Source: JAIQFF01 sp963725615
Lineage (GTDB): Bacteria; Acidobacteriota; Terriglobia; Terriglobales; Acidobacteriaceae
Reading direction: 5' to 3'
Length of the DNA stretch: 64,000 bases
Assembly (NCBI GenBank): GCA_963725615.1
Contig: CAVRZO010000001.1
Location: 472,218-536,217, forward strand
The first letter of the stretch is position 1; each line of letters begins with the position of its first letter. Positions 36,233 to 45,345 of this stretch are shown one piece after another. The position numbers and the translations under genes are program-made. The notes below the pieces were generated by a model. That model was given only the letters and a program-made list of their open reading frames with translations. It was not told the DNA's origin and searched no databases.

Positions 36233-37042
36233 ATGGCTGCCAGCGCTCTTGCGGTTGAAGATGTCGTGAAGTATTTCCCGGTTCCGCAAACCGGAGTGCG
36301 GGCGTTTCTCAATCCTTTTTCGCCGCTGACCCATCCCGCTTTGCTGGGCGTTTCGTTCCAGGTCGAGCCCGGCGAAGTCGCTGCCCTGATCGGGGCCAAC
36401 GGTTCGGGCAAGTCGACTCTGCTACGCATTCTGGCCACTCTGCTGGTGCCGACCCGCGGCAGCGCCCGCGTCTCTGGATACGACGTCGAACGCCAAGGCT
36501 CGCAGGTCCGCGCCCAGCTTGGCTTTCACTCCGCCACCGACGGCGGCTTCTACGAGCGCCTCACCGCGCGCGAGAACCTTCAATTCTTCGCCGCCATGAA
36601 CAATCTGTTCGACGCCGAAGCTGCCCGACGCCTTGAAGAATTGACCGATCTCATGGGGATGGGCACATTCATCGAAAGCCAGGTGCGGACCCTCTCCACC
36701 GGCCAGGTCCATCGCCTGGGCCTGGCGCGAGCCATGATCCACCGTCCCAGCGTGCTACTTCTCGATGAGCCGACGCGCAGTCTCGATCCCATAGCCGCCG
36801 CCGACTTCCGGAGGTTTCTGAAAGCTCAACTGGTCGAGCGCCACGGCACGACCATCCTGTTTGCTTCGCACACCCTGGCGGAAGTCGAGCAACTGGCGGA
36901 CCGCGTCGTGCTGCTGGACAAGGGACGCATGCTGGCTTGCGATTCCCCGCGTGGCCTGCGCGCTTCAACCGGCGCGCCAACGCTCGAGGAGGCGCTGGAG
37001 CGGCTGACTCCCCCCGGCTCCCTGGCCGAGGTGGCCTCGTGA
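36233..37042 (+). CDS. ABC transporter ATP-binding protein
   Basis: 269 aa. Walker A GANGSGKST (about residues 53-61), a signature loop that reads LSTGQVHRLGLARAM (usual LSGGQ replaced by LSTGQ), Walker B VLLLDEPTRSLDP and the switch His in LFASHTLAEVEQL. An N-terminal element (VVKYFPVPQTGVRAFLNPF) precedes Walker A. The stop overlaps the start of the permease gene (GTGA), so the two form one exporter of the ABC-2 class. Confidence 0.93.
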   Translation: MAASALAVEDVVKYFPVPQTGVRAFLNPFSPLTHPALLGVSFQVEPGEVAALIGANGSGKSTLLRILATLLVPTRGSARVSGYDVERQGSQVRAQLGFHSATDGGFYERLTARENLQFFAAMNNLFDAEAARRLEELTDLMGMGTFIESQVRTLSTGQVHRLGLARAMIHRPSVLLLDEPTRSLDPIAAADFRRFLKAQLVERHGTTILFASHTLAEVEQLADRVVLLDKGRMLACDSPRGLRASTGAPTLEEALERLTPPGSLAEVAS

Positions 37043-37860
37043 ACTCACAGCGCATGTGGCGGAAGGTACTCGCTTTTTTCCGGCGCGACGTCGCCATTGC
37101 CCGCAGCTACCGCATGGCCTTCGGGCTTGAGATTCTGGAAGCCTTTTTCGGGGTCGCGACCTTCTACTACCTCTCGCGATTTGTTTCGAACGACGAACTC
37201 GCCCGCACCCTTCCAGCCGGCGGCGATTACTTCGCCTTCGCCCTGGTCGGCTTCGCCTTCTTCGACTATCTGACAGTCTCACTGAGTGCCTTTGACAGCA
37301 GCATCACGGAAGCGCAACGCAATGGCACACTCGAGGCCATGCTGGTGACGGAAACACCACTGACCATGATCCTGATTGCCTCCACCGCATATCCGTTCGT
37401 CCTGCTGGCTATGCGGACGGTGATCTACCTGGCCTGGGGAGTGTTGTTCTTTCACTTCCCGATTCACGAGGCTAACTGGCTGGGCGCGGTGATGATTCTG
37501 ATGGTCTCGATTCTGGCCTTCGCCGGCCTGGGAGTTATTTCGACAAGCTATCTTCTTCTGTTCAAGCGCGGCAATCCGGCAAAGTGGCTGATCGTGGGGG
37601 CATCCAGCTTGCTGGGCGGCATGATGTACCCGGTATCGGTGCTCCCGGCGTCTCTGCAATGGATGGCGCGCCTGCTTCCGGTTACTTACTCACTCGAAGG
37701 AATGCGCCAGGCGCTGTTGGCCGGCGCCAGCTTCGCGCAACTCTGGCCGGCGGTGCGGGCGCTGCTCCTTTTCGCGGTAATCCTGCTACCCCTTTCGAGC
37801 GTGGTCTTCGCCTGGTCGCTGCGCCGCACCAAGATCACCGGCACGCTCACGCATATGTGA
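37039..37860 (+). CDS. ABC-2 type transporter permease
   Basis: 273 aa from GTG 37039. Six hydrophobic segments: about 25-45, 60-82, 115-145, 148-172, 180-200 and 235-260. SFLLGGMMYPVSVLPASLQWMARLLPVTYSLEGMRQALL-type sequence (LLGGMMYPVSVLP, LPVTYSLEGMRQALL) is the conserved end of ABC-2 membrane proteins. Substrate unknown; drug, polysaccharide and lipid export all use this class. Confidence 0.9.
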   Translation: MNSQRMWRKVLAFFRRDVAIARSYRMAFGLEILEAFFGVATFYYLSRFVSNDELARTLPAGGDYFAFALVGFAFFDYLTVSLSAFDSSITEAQRNGTLEAMLVTETPLTMILIASTAYPFVLLAMRTVIYLAWGVLFFHFPIHEANWLGAVMILMVSILAFAGLGVISTSYLLLFKRGNPAKWLIVGASSLLGGMMYPVSVLPASLQWMARLLPVTYSLEGMRQALLAGASFAQLWPAVRALLLFAVILLPLSSVVFAWSLRRTKITGTLTHM

Positions 37861-37882
37861 GCCCGAATAATTCTGGAGGGTG

Positions 37883-37909
37883 CCCCGTCCAAGCTCCGCT
37901 TGGGCGGGG
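37883..37909. terminator. Possible bidirectional terminator hairpin
   Basis: CCCCGTCCAAGC and GCTTGGGCGGGG pair over 12 bp (one G-U) with a 3-nt loop and are followed by ATTTT. It sits between the convergent permease and methyltransferase genes. A similar word (GTCCAAGCTACGCTTGGGCGG) occurs at about 51807, so it is also a repeat. Confidence 0.5.
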
Positions 37910-37917
37910 ATTTTGGG

Positions 37918-38652
37918 TCAGCCGTCGTTTCGGAAGATCGAATATTGCTGCGTGCCTGCGATTCTTTTAAATCCCGGATACTTCGCCAATACGCTTTCAA
38001 ACAAAGGATTGCGATACAGCAAATACACAACTCGCGGATATTGGCTCACTGACTGAGCAAGATTTGCCATCACGTCAACGATCCCCGCTTCCGGCAGAGG
38101 GTTAAACAGATAGACCACGAGCGGCTCCGCGGGGAAAACAAATTCGCGGGCATCCCCGCACACCGTCTCCACGGAAAAGCATTGCTGCGAAGCGCTCTTG
38201 TAGGCAGTCAGGTTGCTCTGCGCCACCTGATGCAAAGCCGCCAGCAACTCGATCCCCAGAATGCGGCGAAACGGATAATCCGCAGCCATCAGGAGCGCAC
38301 GTCCTTTGCCCGAGCCAATATCAATAAAGGTGAACTCCCGAAAATCAATTTTCAGGATCGCCATCATCTCCCGGAAAATCGCAGGCTCAGTGGGTTGATA
38401 GGGAGAATGAAATTGTCCCAGCAGGCGCTCGCGCCACCCCATGGTCGCGCTCGTAGTATCGACGCGGTAGTCCCAGTCATAGTCCGCGTCTCCGTAACGA
38501 CGGCGCCGCAGCGCGGGCGTGGACTCCCACAGGAATTGCCAGGTGTGAGTGGCAAAACTCCGGGCGGTCGGCAAAAACCCACTCCCCGCCACACCCTCTT
38601 TCCAAAATCGAAGTAGAGTTGCCGGCAGGCCCGGATCGTGTTCGCAGGTCAT
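37918..38652 (-). CDS. Class I SAM-dependent methyltransferase
   Basis: 244 aa. Motif I is FIDIGSGKGRALLMAA (about residues 108-123), followed by the acidic ILGIELLAAL; post-motif region LVVYLFNPLPEAG. The N-terminal 60 residues are Trp/Arg-rich and not recognised. Its start overlaps the stop of the YdcF-like gene by 4 bp, suggesting an operon. Substrate unknown. Confidence 0.85.
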   Translation of the reverse strand: MTCEHDPGLPATLLRFWKEGVAGSGFLPTARSFATHTWQFLWESTPALRRRRYGDADYDWDYRVDTTSATMGWRERLLGQFHSPYQPTEPAIFREMMAILKIDFREFTFIDIGSGKGRALLMAADYPFRRILGIELLAALHQVAQSNLTAYKSASQQCFSVETVCGDAREFVFPAEPLVVYLFNPLPEAGIVDVMANLAQSVSQYPRVVYLLYRNPLFESVLAKYPGFKRIAGTQQYSIFRNDG

Positions 38653-39299
38653 GGTTTCTCAGGCCGTGGCTCCGTGCTTCGCTTCAAGTGAGGCGGCACC
38701 GGAAGGCCTATCCATGCGTTCACCAGCCCAAGGGTTTCCCGCACCACCGAAAAAACGTCACGCGTGTTGCGCCACCAGTGATCCGCATCGAACGGATCAT
38801 CATGCGCGGCGCGGACCATGGCCCTGGCATCACTTCCCATTACCTTCTGCCATATGGTCCAGACCCGCCGGGTGTGTTGCGGTGAAGTGACCAGAATGAT
38901 GGTGGTCTTCCCGTTGCGCTGCATCTCGCTCCCGACTTCTTGCAGTTCTTCCTCAGTGTTCACTACCGGCACGGGGAGAACGTGAATCGCGCTTTCCGGC
39001 ACGCCTTCATGAATCAGGACCTGGCGGTTGTAGTCCTCCTCATTGGAGAAGTGGATTCCAAGTTTGGCCAGTTCGTCTGCCGGGCCGTCAGGCCGGCTGA
39101 GCCATACTTCGGGGGCGTAGCCCATGGCATAAACCTTGCTGCCTTCCACCGCGCGTTGCGGCAGACCTCCGCTCAGGACGAAAATCACGTCCGCATGAGC
39201 CAGCGGATCTTCGCGCTCCAGCCACCGGCCTGCGCCCCGAAATGCAACCACCCCCGCCAGAATCAGCACAACCGACAAGGCAAGCCCGGCTCGCTTCAT
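38649..39299 (-). CDS. YdcF/ElyC family protein (DUF218)
   Basis: 216 aa. N-terminal membrane helix (residues 5-21), then the DUF218 fold: HADVIFVLSGGLPQRAVEGSKVYAMGYAPEVWLSR and TIILVTSPQHTRRVWTIWQKV. Related SanA/ElyC proteins act in envelope and peptidoglycan precursor metabolism. Upstream partner of the methyltransferase gene. Confidence 0.88.
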   Translation of the reverse strand: MKRAGLALSVVLILAGVVAFRGAGRWLEREDPLAHADVIFVLSGGLPQRAVEGSKVYAMGYAPEVWLSRPDGPADELAKLGIHFSNEEDYNRQVLIHEGVPESAIHVLPVPVVNTEEELQEVGSEMQRNGKTTIILVTSPQHTRRVWTIWQKVMGSDARAMVRAAHDDPFDADHWWRNTRDVFSVVRETLGLVNAWIGLPVPPHLKRSTEPRPEKP

Positions 39300-39365
39300 A
39301 CTGCTATGTTAACCCGCCGCTCGCCACCTAATCCGCCACGAACGACCTTAACCCGGCACGAACCA

Positions 39366-39502
39366 CGTAGGGAGGCGGACGCCCTCGTCCGCCCAGCCAG
39401 GCAAAGCCCGGCTACCCGACCCGGCAACAGCGATTACGTCGACCACAAGCCGAGGCGAGCTTACCGCTCGCCCGCCCGAGCGAGGGCGTCCGGGCCTCCG
39501 TG
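39366..39502. repeat. Palindromic element at the receptor 3' side
   Basis: Outer arms GTAGGGAGGCGGACGCCCTCG and CGAGGGCGTCCGGGCCTCCGTG are imperfect inverses. Nested words GGCAAAGCCCGGCTACC and GAGCTTACCGCTC lie inside. No coding capacity. Confidence 0.65.
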
Positions 39503-39508
39503 TGCAGT

Positions 39509-42262
39509 TTAGAAGTGAAATCCGATCTCCGCCGTCAGCGCGCGCGGGGTCACGTAGTGGGTCCCGCTGAACGTTGACAGGAAGTTATACAACGCGACTT
39601 TGTTGGTCACGTTGATCGCGGTCAAAGTGAGGCTCCACTTATACCGCTCTCCGTGGAAGAGATTGTCGTCCCCGACCGCGAGATCAAACAGATTGCGGGG
39701 AGCGATGCGCGGCGGATTGGTATCGTCATTCTCCTTGCCCGGCGCGGGCAGACTGATCAGGGTTGAGCCGTAGCCGGCAGTGCAGACTCCCAGCGGGGTG
39801 GTCAGAGTCGGACGCGCATTGCCGCAGAAAAGTCCGGCCTGAAGTTGCTGATCGCCGGTCAGGCCCGACAGATCAACTGTTCCCGATGCATCCGCAACGG
39901 GGACTTCGCCGGCGACCAGTCCACTGTCATATCGCCAGTTGAAACCGACCCATGGTCCGGTCTTCCACGGCTGGTATTGCAAGTGCGTGGTCTGGTTGAA
40001 GCGCTCGTCGTGGTCGATCCGGAACGGAGTGAATGCCTCGCCGACTGTCCCGGAGGGAACTGCGCCCGCGCCGCCAATCTGCGGAGTGAAAAAGCGTGCG
40101 GCCACACTGGAAAAAACCATCAGGGCTGACACTCCATGGAAGTTGGGCACGCTTACCCGTCCCGCGAAACCGGGAATCTTCGAGTTGTGCCATTCAATCG
40201 GGAAAGTAATCGGAGTGCTTCCCAGCACGCTGAAGTCGTAAGCGTTGTGCGTATATTTCCAGATATATTCGCCGGAGAAAACCACATACTTCCCGAACGC
40301 CTGTTGCAGACCGGCATGAAACTCATTACGCCAGCCCGGAGCAAATGGAGTTGCCACGCCCGGAGTCGCGCAACCCAGCAGTGAAGCCAGAACCAGCGAA
40401 TCGCATCCCGTGCTGGCCAGCCCCAGGTTCTCATTAAACGGAGTCTCGAGAACTCGGGCATAGGAGACGCGAAGCACCGTATTCGTCTTCTTCACGTTGT
40501 AGGCAACACCCAGGCGTGGCTCGGCTTCCCGATGAGTCGTAAGCCCGTTGTAGATATCGCCGCGCAAGCCCAGGTTGAGCGACCAGCTTCCCTTGGTGAT
40601 CGTGTCCTGAACATAGAGAGCCAGCTGTTTGACGTCGCTATGCCCGTTGAAACGAAACAAGCCGCTGGTAGTCGTGGCGCAACCGTCCGCAGTTGCGGGC
40701 GTCGGCCGAGTCAGGTCAAAGCAGCCCAGCGAGTTGAAGAAGCCGGCATTCGCAGTAAACGGCGCCGGAAAAAGAACCGGGTTAGTTGTGACCGCCGATC
40801 CGCAATTGGCGGGATCGTCCAGTCCCGGACTGCCAATCCATGCCACCGCGTTTCCGTTGGCCGCAAAGCATGGATTATTGAGTGCGGGGTCTACGATTCC
40901 GAATCGAGTGTCCTCGTCCAGGAAAGTCTGCTGATAGGTCGCCCCGGCTTTCAGATTGTGAATGCCCTTCACGTACGAAATATCCGAGCGCAGGCCGGCG
41001 TTGGCCAGCGTCCGGTTCTGGCTGACGGTTTCCTGCTGAATGGGCCCGAGATCTGAGAACGGATTGTTGCTGGGATAGTAGTTGTACTGGTCGCGCCGTA
41101 CGAACCCGCCCAGGGTGAACACCGCGTTGGGACTGAGCAACCGCGTCCACGACGGTGCGATGTTGAAAGTTTTGATCTGCGAGCGCTGGTCGGTCGGTCC
41201 AACCGGACTCCCCACGACCGGATCAGTTACGCCGGTATTCAGGTTGTCAAACGCATTCGGTGTCTGGAACCAGGAGCGCGTGAATCCCAGGTTGACGTGA
41301 ACGGAGTCCGCTTTCGAAAGCTGAAAGTCCACGCGATCGAACACGTTCTCCTCGTTGCCTTTGTCATGAAAGACGGCAAATTCCGGTGGATCGAGAAAGC
41401 GTCCGCTGTTCAATCCGCTGGCAGAAATAAAGTTCCCCCACTTCTGGCCGCCGTACCCGAGGTTGATGCCGAGGTCGGCGGTGCCGAAGCTGCCATAAGA
41501 AGTCGTGATGCTCCCCTTGGGCGAGGTCATCCCCTGTCCCGAGCGCGTGGTCACGTTGATCACAACGCTGGTCTTCTCCCCAAACTCAGCCGGCGGCGCG
41601 CCCGAGATGACCTCCATGGATTCAATCGAATCGAGCGGGATCTGGTTGGAAAAGACTTTGCTCTGCTGGTCCGTGATGGGCTGGCCGTCCACTGAGAAGG
41701 AATTTTCCGCGTGATCGCCCAAGCCGTGAAAGAGTCCATTGGAATCGGCGGCGATTCCGGGAGAAGACAAGGTGACCAGCGAACTCACCGACGACGACCG
41801 GCTTTCGAGCGGCATCTTGTCGAACAAGCCGCGGTCCACGTCGGTGTGAAATGTCGAAGTATTCTCCAGCAGATCGTCTCCAGATCCCTCCACCGTTACG
41901 GTTTCCGCCGAGCCTTTTATTTGGAGAGTTACTTTGACGGTCACGGGAACGGTGGATCGAACATCCACGTCCGTTGCATAAGGAGCGAAGGCCGGTCCGG
42001 TGACTATAAGGTGATAGGGATTGAAGGGAACATTCGGAATGTTGAATTTTCCCGACCCGTCGGTCGTGACGGTGCGCTCGAAGGCGCTGACCGGGTTACG
42101 AATCTCCACCACAGCGTTTGCCACGACAGCCCCGGTCGGATCGACGACCGTACCGGTCACGGAAGTTGAGCTTCCCGACTGCGCGTACGCCTGAAGACCC
42201 ACGGCCAAAAAGAAAACCGTTATGAATAACGAAGAAGACGACTTCTTATCGAAAGCCAGCAT
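39509..42262 (-). CDS. TonB-dependent receptor with carboxypeptidase-like regulatory domain
   Basis: 917 aa. Start at MLAFDKKSSSS with GGAGGAATC upstream; signal peptide to about residue 28. Regulatory beta-sandwich (SVTGTVVDPTGAVVANAVVEIRN), plug (LPLESRSSSV-like segment, IPLDSIESMEVISGAPPAEFGEKTSVVINVTTRSG) and outer-membrane barrel ending LTAEIGFHF with terminal Phe. It is preceded by a small secreted His/Cys protein gene. Likely an outer-membrane transporter; ligand unknown. Confidence 0.93.
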   Translation of the reverse strand: MLAFDKKSSSSLFITVFFLAVGLQAYAQSGSSTSVTGTVVDPTGAVVANAVVEIRNPVSAFERTVTTDGSGKFNIPNVPFNPYHLIVTGPAFAPYATDVDVRSTVPVTVKVTLQIKGSAETVTVEGSGDDLLENTSTFHTDVDRGLFDKMPLESRSSSVSSLVTLSSPGIAADSNGLFHGLGDHAENSFSVDGQPITDQQSKVFSNQIPLDSIESMEVISGAPPAEFGEKTSVVINVTTRSGQGMTSPKGSITTSYGSFGTADLGINLGYGGQKWGNFISASGLNSGRFLDPPEFAVFHDKGNEENVFDRVDFQLSKADSVHVNLGFTRSWFQTPNAFDNLNTGVTDPVVGSPVGPTDQRSQIKTFNIAPSWTRLLSPNAVFTLGGFVRRDQYNYYPSNNPFSDLGPIQQETVSQNRTLANAGLRSDISYVKGIHNLKAGATYQQTFLDEDTRFGIVDPALNNPCFAANGNAVAWIGSPGLDDPANCGSAVTTNPVLFPAPFTANAGFFNSLGCFDLTRPTPATADGCATTTSGLFRFNGHSDVKQLALYVQDTITKGSWSLNLGLRGDIYNGLTTHREAEPRLGVAYNVKKTNTVLRVSYARVLETPFNENLGLASTGCDSLVLASLLGCATPGVATPFAPGWRNEFHAGLQQAFGKYVVFSGEYIWKYTHNAYDFSVLGSTPITFPIEWHNSKIPGFAGRVSVPNFHGVSALMVFSSVAARFFTPQIGGAGAVPSGTVGEAFTPFRIDHDERFNQTTHLQYQPWKTGPWVGFNWRYDSGLVAGEVPVADASGTVDLSGLTGDQQLQAGLFCGNARPTLTTPLGVCTAGYGSTLISLPAPGKENDDTNPPRIAPRNLFDLAVGDDNLFHGERYKWSLTLTAINVTNKVALYNFLSTFSGTHYVTPRALTAEIGFHF

Positions 42263-42342
42263 GATTCCTCCAAAAGTCCAAGAAAAAAATGGAAAGAGGT
42301 GCACTCAAAGGCGCACGAAATCTCGATCAGCTCTTTGGATTT

Positions 42343-42612
42343 CTAGACTGCTGGAGGCGGGCGAACGCTGAGCGCGAAGGCCACCAGGCGCTGCTTGGAG
42401 GAGACCGGCTCAGACCGGGTAATCAGGACTCGAACGCAAGTCTGGTTGGGTAAGACCGAGGTGGCTTGCGGAGAAGCCGAATGCGCGGCCACGCAAACCG
42501 TACACTTTGCCGTATCGTTCGCGGTCGAGTGGTGGTGCGTGACCGTTGCCACGGCTGAACACAAGGTCAGCAGCAGGCACAGCAACGCTATCCGTTTTGA
42601 GAATGACCGCAT
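42343..42612 (-). CDS. Small exported His/Cys-motif protein upstream of a TonB receptor
   Basis: 89 aa. Signal peptide-like N-terminus (RIALLCLLLTLCSAVATV), then THHHSTANDTAKCTVCVAAHSASP with three His, a CxxC pair and a further His: a plausible metal site. The 3' end lies 80 bp before the receptor start in the same direction. DUF2946-type metal-related small proteins look similar. A role in metal handling by the adjacent receptor is an inference. Confidence 0.6.
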   Translation of the reverse strand: MRSFSKRIALLCLLLTLCSAVATVTHHHSTANDTAKCTVCVAAHSASPQATSVLPNQTCVRVLITRSEPVSSKQRLVAFALSVRPPPAV

Positions 42613-42711
42613 AACGATTACCGCAAGACGTACTTAAAATCTACACTGAAGATGAAAGCGAGCGCAACCGGCATTCCTCCGTATCGGCACCGCAGTAACC
42701 ATCGCCAAGAA

Positions 42712-42867
42712 CCACGTAGGGACAGCCGCCCTCGGCGGTCCGGCGGAGCGCAGCTCCGCAGTTGTTTGGGTCCCCGAGTCGATCCAGAACTCAAGAAGCG
42801 AGAACAGTAGCCCCACTTGGCGAGCCTTGCTCACCCAGGACAGCCGAGGGCGGCTGTCCCCACGTGG
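42712..42867. repeat. 156-bp element with long imperfect terminal inverted repeats
   Basis: Ends CCACGTAGGGACAGCCGCCC and GGGCGGCTGTCCCCACGTGG are near-perfect inverses (one mismatch in about 20). A nested GGCGGAGCGCAGCTCCGC palindrome lies inside. The CCACGTAGGGA word also opens the element at 39366. Confidence 0.75.
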
Positions 42868-42901
42868 CCGATGGTGACTTTCCTGCGTGGTTCGTGGTGG
42901 C

Positions 42902-43741
42902 TCAGGGACGCTTCAGGCTGATCTTGCCTCGGAAGGAACGTAATTCAAAGCGGGATCGACCCACCATCCCGGGTTTCAGCAACAGATTCCCGGCGCTGCC
43001 CGCGGAATAGCCGTTTGCAATGGGGAATTCCGGATCCGACTGCCCCCTGATGGAGCGCGCCTTGATGTCCACGAAAGCGCTGGCCGGAATCGAGACCTCG
43101 AGGTCCCCCGAATGACTGGTGAGCAAATACTCTCCCGCCGACCCGGGATCGCCTTGATAGGAGATTCGACCACTTCCTGAATTCACCTCGACCGATGGTC
43201 CGGTCACATTGCGAATGTTTACGTTGCCGCTTACCGAGTGGATGTCCAGATGGCTATTGCGAATGTCGGTCAGGGTAATCGGCCCGCTGAGAGTTTTTAC
43301 ATGCAGGTGGGCATCGCTGATATCCGTCACTTCGACCGAGGCGGCCGCAGCCTCCAGGATCACATCGCCGCGCAGTCCCTGGGCCCGCAGGGTTCCGTCC
43401 GAGGAACGCAGGCTTACGAACGCGTCGAGCGGTACCAGCACCGTGTAGTCCACCAGGTTCGTGCCCTGACGGCTGGAAATTGACCGCAGTTCAATACGAT
43501 CGCCGTGCTGCTCGTTCACCAAACCCACCGCGTCGGAATGCGAAACGGTTTCGACTACAACCTGCCGGCTTCCCGAAGGCTTGACCGTGATCGGACCATA
43601 GTTGTTAGTGATCGAGACCACTGCCCGGGGGCCGACGTTATAGGTAAATTCCTTCTTTTCCTGCGCCGCGGCGGTGAGCGCCAAAAGCGAGATGACAATG
43701 ACAACCTGCGCTGGGACCTCAACATTCCTACGAAGATTCAT
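42902..43741 (-). CDS. DUF4097-family beta-strand repeat protein
   Basis: 279 aa with a signal peptide (VVIVISLLALTAAAQ). The body is a run of short beta repeats of the type SVEVTDISDAHLHVKTLSG, ITLTDIRNSHLDIHSVSG, NVNIRNVTGPSVEVNSGSG: a right-handed parallel beta-helix or solenoid as in DUF4097 (adhesin-like). Exported, probably envelope associated. Function unknown. Confidence 0.85.
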   Translation of the reverse strand: MNLRRNVEVPAQVVIVISLLALTAAAQEKKEFTYNVGPRAVVSITNNYGPITVKPSGSRQVVVETVSHSDAVGLVNEQHGDRIELRSISSRQGTNLVDYTVLVPLDAFVSLRSSDGTLRAQGLRGDVILEAAAASVEVTDISDAHLHVKTLSGPITLTDIRNSHLDIHSVSGNVNIRNVTGPSVEVNSGSGRISYQGDPGSAGEYLLTSHSGDLEVSIPASAFVDIKARSIRGQSDPEFPIANGYSAGSAGNLLLKPGMVGRSRFELRSFRGKISLKRP

Positions 43742-43970
43742 AACGCCCCCGCCCGTCAGGAAACGCGACTAGCGCAGTTATAACCGCTTCCATGGCTGAC
43801 CTTCAAGACAAGAACCGCTTTTGTGACCTGACGGGAATACACACGATAAGACCAGGAATGCCCCCAGAATTGACTGGATTACGCATTCAATTAACTAGAT
43901 GCATGCCGAGCCGCGATCAGAGGCCTAGCTCGGCAGTGAAATTCACCGATGATCGCCGCCGCCTTCAGTT

Positions 43971-44165
43971 TGTCATCCTGAGCGCGGCCTTTCGTCCGGC
44001 GAAGCGGGACGAAAGCAAGCGAAGGACCTGTGTATTCCTCGCCCGCTTCCATTAGCGTATGCATACAGAATGCCGGGGCTTCGGCGCTGCCATCGTCCGG
44101 AAATACATGGGTCCTTCGTCGGGAGCCGTTCGCGTAGCGAAGAGCTCCCGTTCCTCAGGATGACA
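43971..44165. repeat. Element with TGTCATCCTGAG ends in the 43742-44368 intergenic region
   Basis: TGTCATCCTGAG (43971) and CTCAGGATGACA (44154-44165) are perfect 12-bp inverses; nested AGCGAAGGACC and GGTCCTTCG face each other inside. The ends resemble those of 53587-53793 (TGTCATCCCGAG). Upstream of it (43742-43970) I see nothing I can support. Confidence 0.7.
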
Positions 44166-44185
44166 GCGTATTCCGACCAGCGGGT

Positions 44186-44215
44186 TTGACGCTTTTCTAC
44201 AGCACACGCTAAAAT
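44186..44215 (+). promoter_or_regulatory. Promoter of rplU-rpmA
   Basis: TTGACG (44186-44191) and TAAAAT (44210-44215) with an 18-bp spacer. A leader of about 145 nt follows before the rplU start; an L21-type autogenous leader is possible but I cannot confirm its fold. Confidence 0.7.
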
Positions 44216-44368
44216 AGTCAGGTTTGCCTGTACTCACGGTTCCGTTCTGGAGCCGCCCCGCATTCGTTGCCCAAAGCGTCGACGCGGAAAGCAAGCACAG
44301 GAAATTCAGCAGGTTTCCCGCAATCGCGCCAGGCCGCGACGGGCACAAGATTGGATGGAGGCATAAGT

Positions 44369-44848
44369 ATGTACGCGGTCATCCGCGCCGGAGGTAAACA
44401 GTACCGGGTGGCGCCCGGCGATGTGATTCGACTAGAGAATCAGGGCAACGGCACCGACGGCAAAATCGAGTTCAATGACGTGCTGGCCGTCTCCGGCGAA
44501 CCCGGCCAGATCGGCCGCCCCCAGTCCGCCGCGCTGGTGACCGGCGAAGTGGTGGAGCAGGGCCGCGGCGCGAAGATTCTGGTCTTCCACTACAAGCGCA
44601 AGAAGCAATACAAGAAGCTGCGCGGACATCGCCAGGGATACACTGCCGTCCGCATCACCGAGATCGCATTCGATGGCCAGAAATTCACCGCCCCTGAGCT
44701 CCCGAAGAAGGAAGTGAAAGCAAAGAAAGTGAAGCCGGTCGAGGTCGAAGACGCTCCCAAGGTCGAAGCGAAGGCAAAGTCACCGGCAAAGAAAGCAGCA
44801 ACCAAGAAAGCGCCGCCAAAGAAATCGGCGCCAAAGAAGAAAAAGTAG
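44369..44848 (+). CDS. rplU: 50S ribosomal protein L21 with Lys/Ala-rich C-terminal tail
   Basis: 159 aa. MYAVIRAGGKQYRVAPGDVIRLE and HYKRKKQYKKLRGHRQGYTAVRI are diagnostic. Standard L21 is about 103 aa; the last 50 residues are a KKAATKKAPPKKSAPKKKK-type tail, common in this phylum, probably contacting rRNA. GGAGGC before ATG 44369. Followed by rpmA. Confidence 0.96.
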   Translation: MYAVIRAGGKQYRVAPGDVIRLENQGNGTDGKIEFNDVLAVSGEPGQIGRPQSAALVTGEVVEQGRGAKILVFHYKRKKQYKKLRGHRQGYTAVRITEIAFDGQKFTAPELPKKEVKAKKVKPVEVEDAPKVEAKAKSPAKKAATKKAPPKKSAPKKKK

Positions 44849-44931
44849 CGCCGGCCTTCGACTAGGCTCGGGGCAGGCAACTGACAGCCACCAGAATTTA
44901 CAAGAAACCAGAAACTGGAAACTGAAAATCC

Positions 44932-45195
44932 ATGGCACACAAAAAAGGTCTAGGCAGTTCACGAAACGGGCGCGACTCCAACGCGCAGCGGTTAGGCTTC
45001 AAGGCTTTTGGCGGACAAGTTGTCCCAGGCGGCACCATCATCGTGCGCCAGCGGGGCACACGGGTCAAACCCGGCCTGAACGTCGGTCGCGGCAAGGATG
45101 ACACCCTCTTCGCCAAAATCAGCGGACGCATCAAGTTCATGGACAAGGGCTCCATGGGCAAGTTCGTCATGATCGAACCCCTGGAAGCGAAGTAG
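44932..45195 (+). CDS. rpmA: 50S ribosomal protein L27
   Basis: 87 aa. MAHKKGLGSSRNGRDSNAQRLG begins directly at the mature N-terminus that reaches the peptidyl-transferase centre, so no Prp-type processing extension is present. The rest (VVPGGTIIVRQRGTRVKPG) is standard. The 83-bp gap after rplU contains a CCAGAAACTGGAAACTGAA repeat phrase close to the start codon, and no SD sequence other than within it is obvious. Confidence 0.97.
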   Translation: MAHKKGLGSSRNGRDSNAQRLGFKAFGGQVVPGGTIIVRQRGTRVKPGLNVGRGKDDTLFAKISGRIKFMDKGSMGKFVMIEPLEAK

Positions 45196-45232
45196 CAGTA
45201 CCGCACGTTGCCGAGTTGAGATCCGCCATACA

Positions 45233-45260
45233 GCCTCGCCTCCAGGCCGGGGCTTTTTTT
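45233..45260 (+). terminator. Intrinsic terminator after rpmA
   Basis: GCCTCG and CGGGGC pair (one U-G) around a 9-nt loop and are followed by seven T residues, 38 bp after the rpmA stop. Confidence 0.75.
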
Positions 45261-45261
45261 A

Positions 45262-45343
45262 TCGTCGTTGGCCATTTGTCGTTGGTCGTTGGCCAAACCC
45301 ACCAGCGCCCGTGACGAATGACCAACGACTAACGACCAACGAC
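45262..45343. repeat. Hairpin of CGTTGGTCGTTGGCC-type phrases before obg
   Basis: Arms TCGTTGGCCATTTGTCGTTGG and CCAACGACTAACGACCAACG face each other. The right arm ends at the obg start codon, so the obg ribosome-binding region is itself repeat sequence. Confidence 0.7.
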
Positions 45344-45345
45344 CG

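Noticed and set aside
35742..36269. Reading the entire 175-codon plus-strand frame as a gene
   Set aside because: Its first third is antisense to the receptor gene and its last part has no similarity; only the middle resembles asparagine synthase, so it is listed as a remnant.
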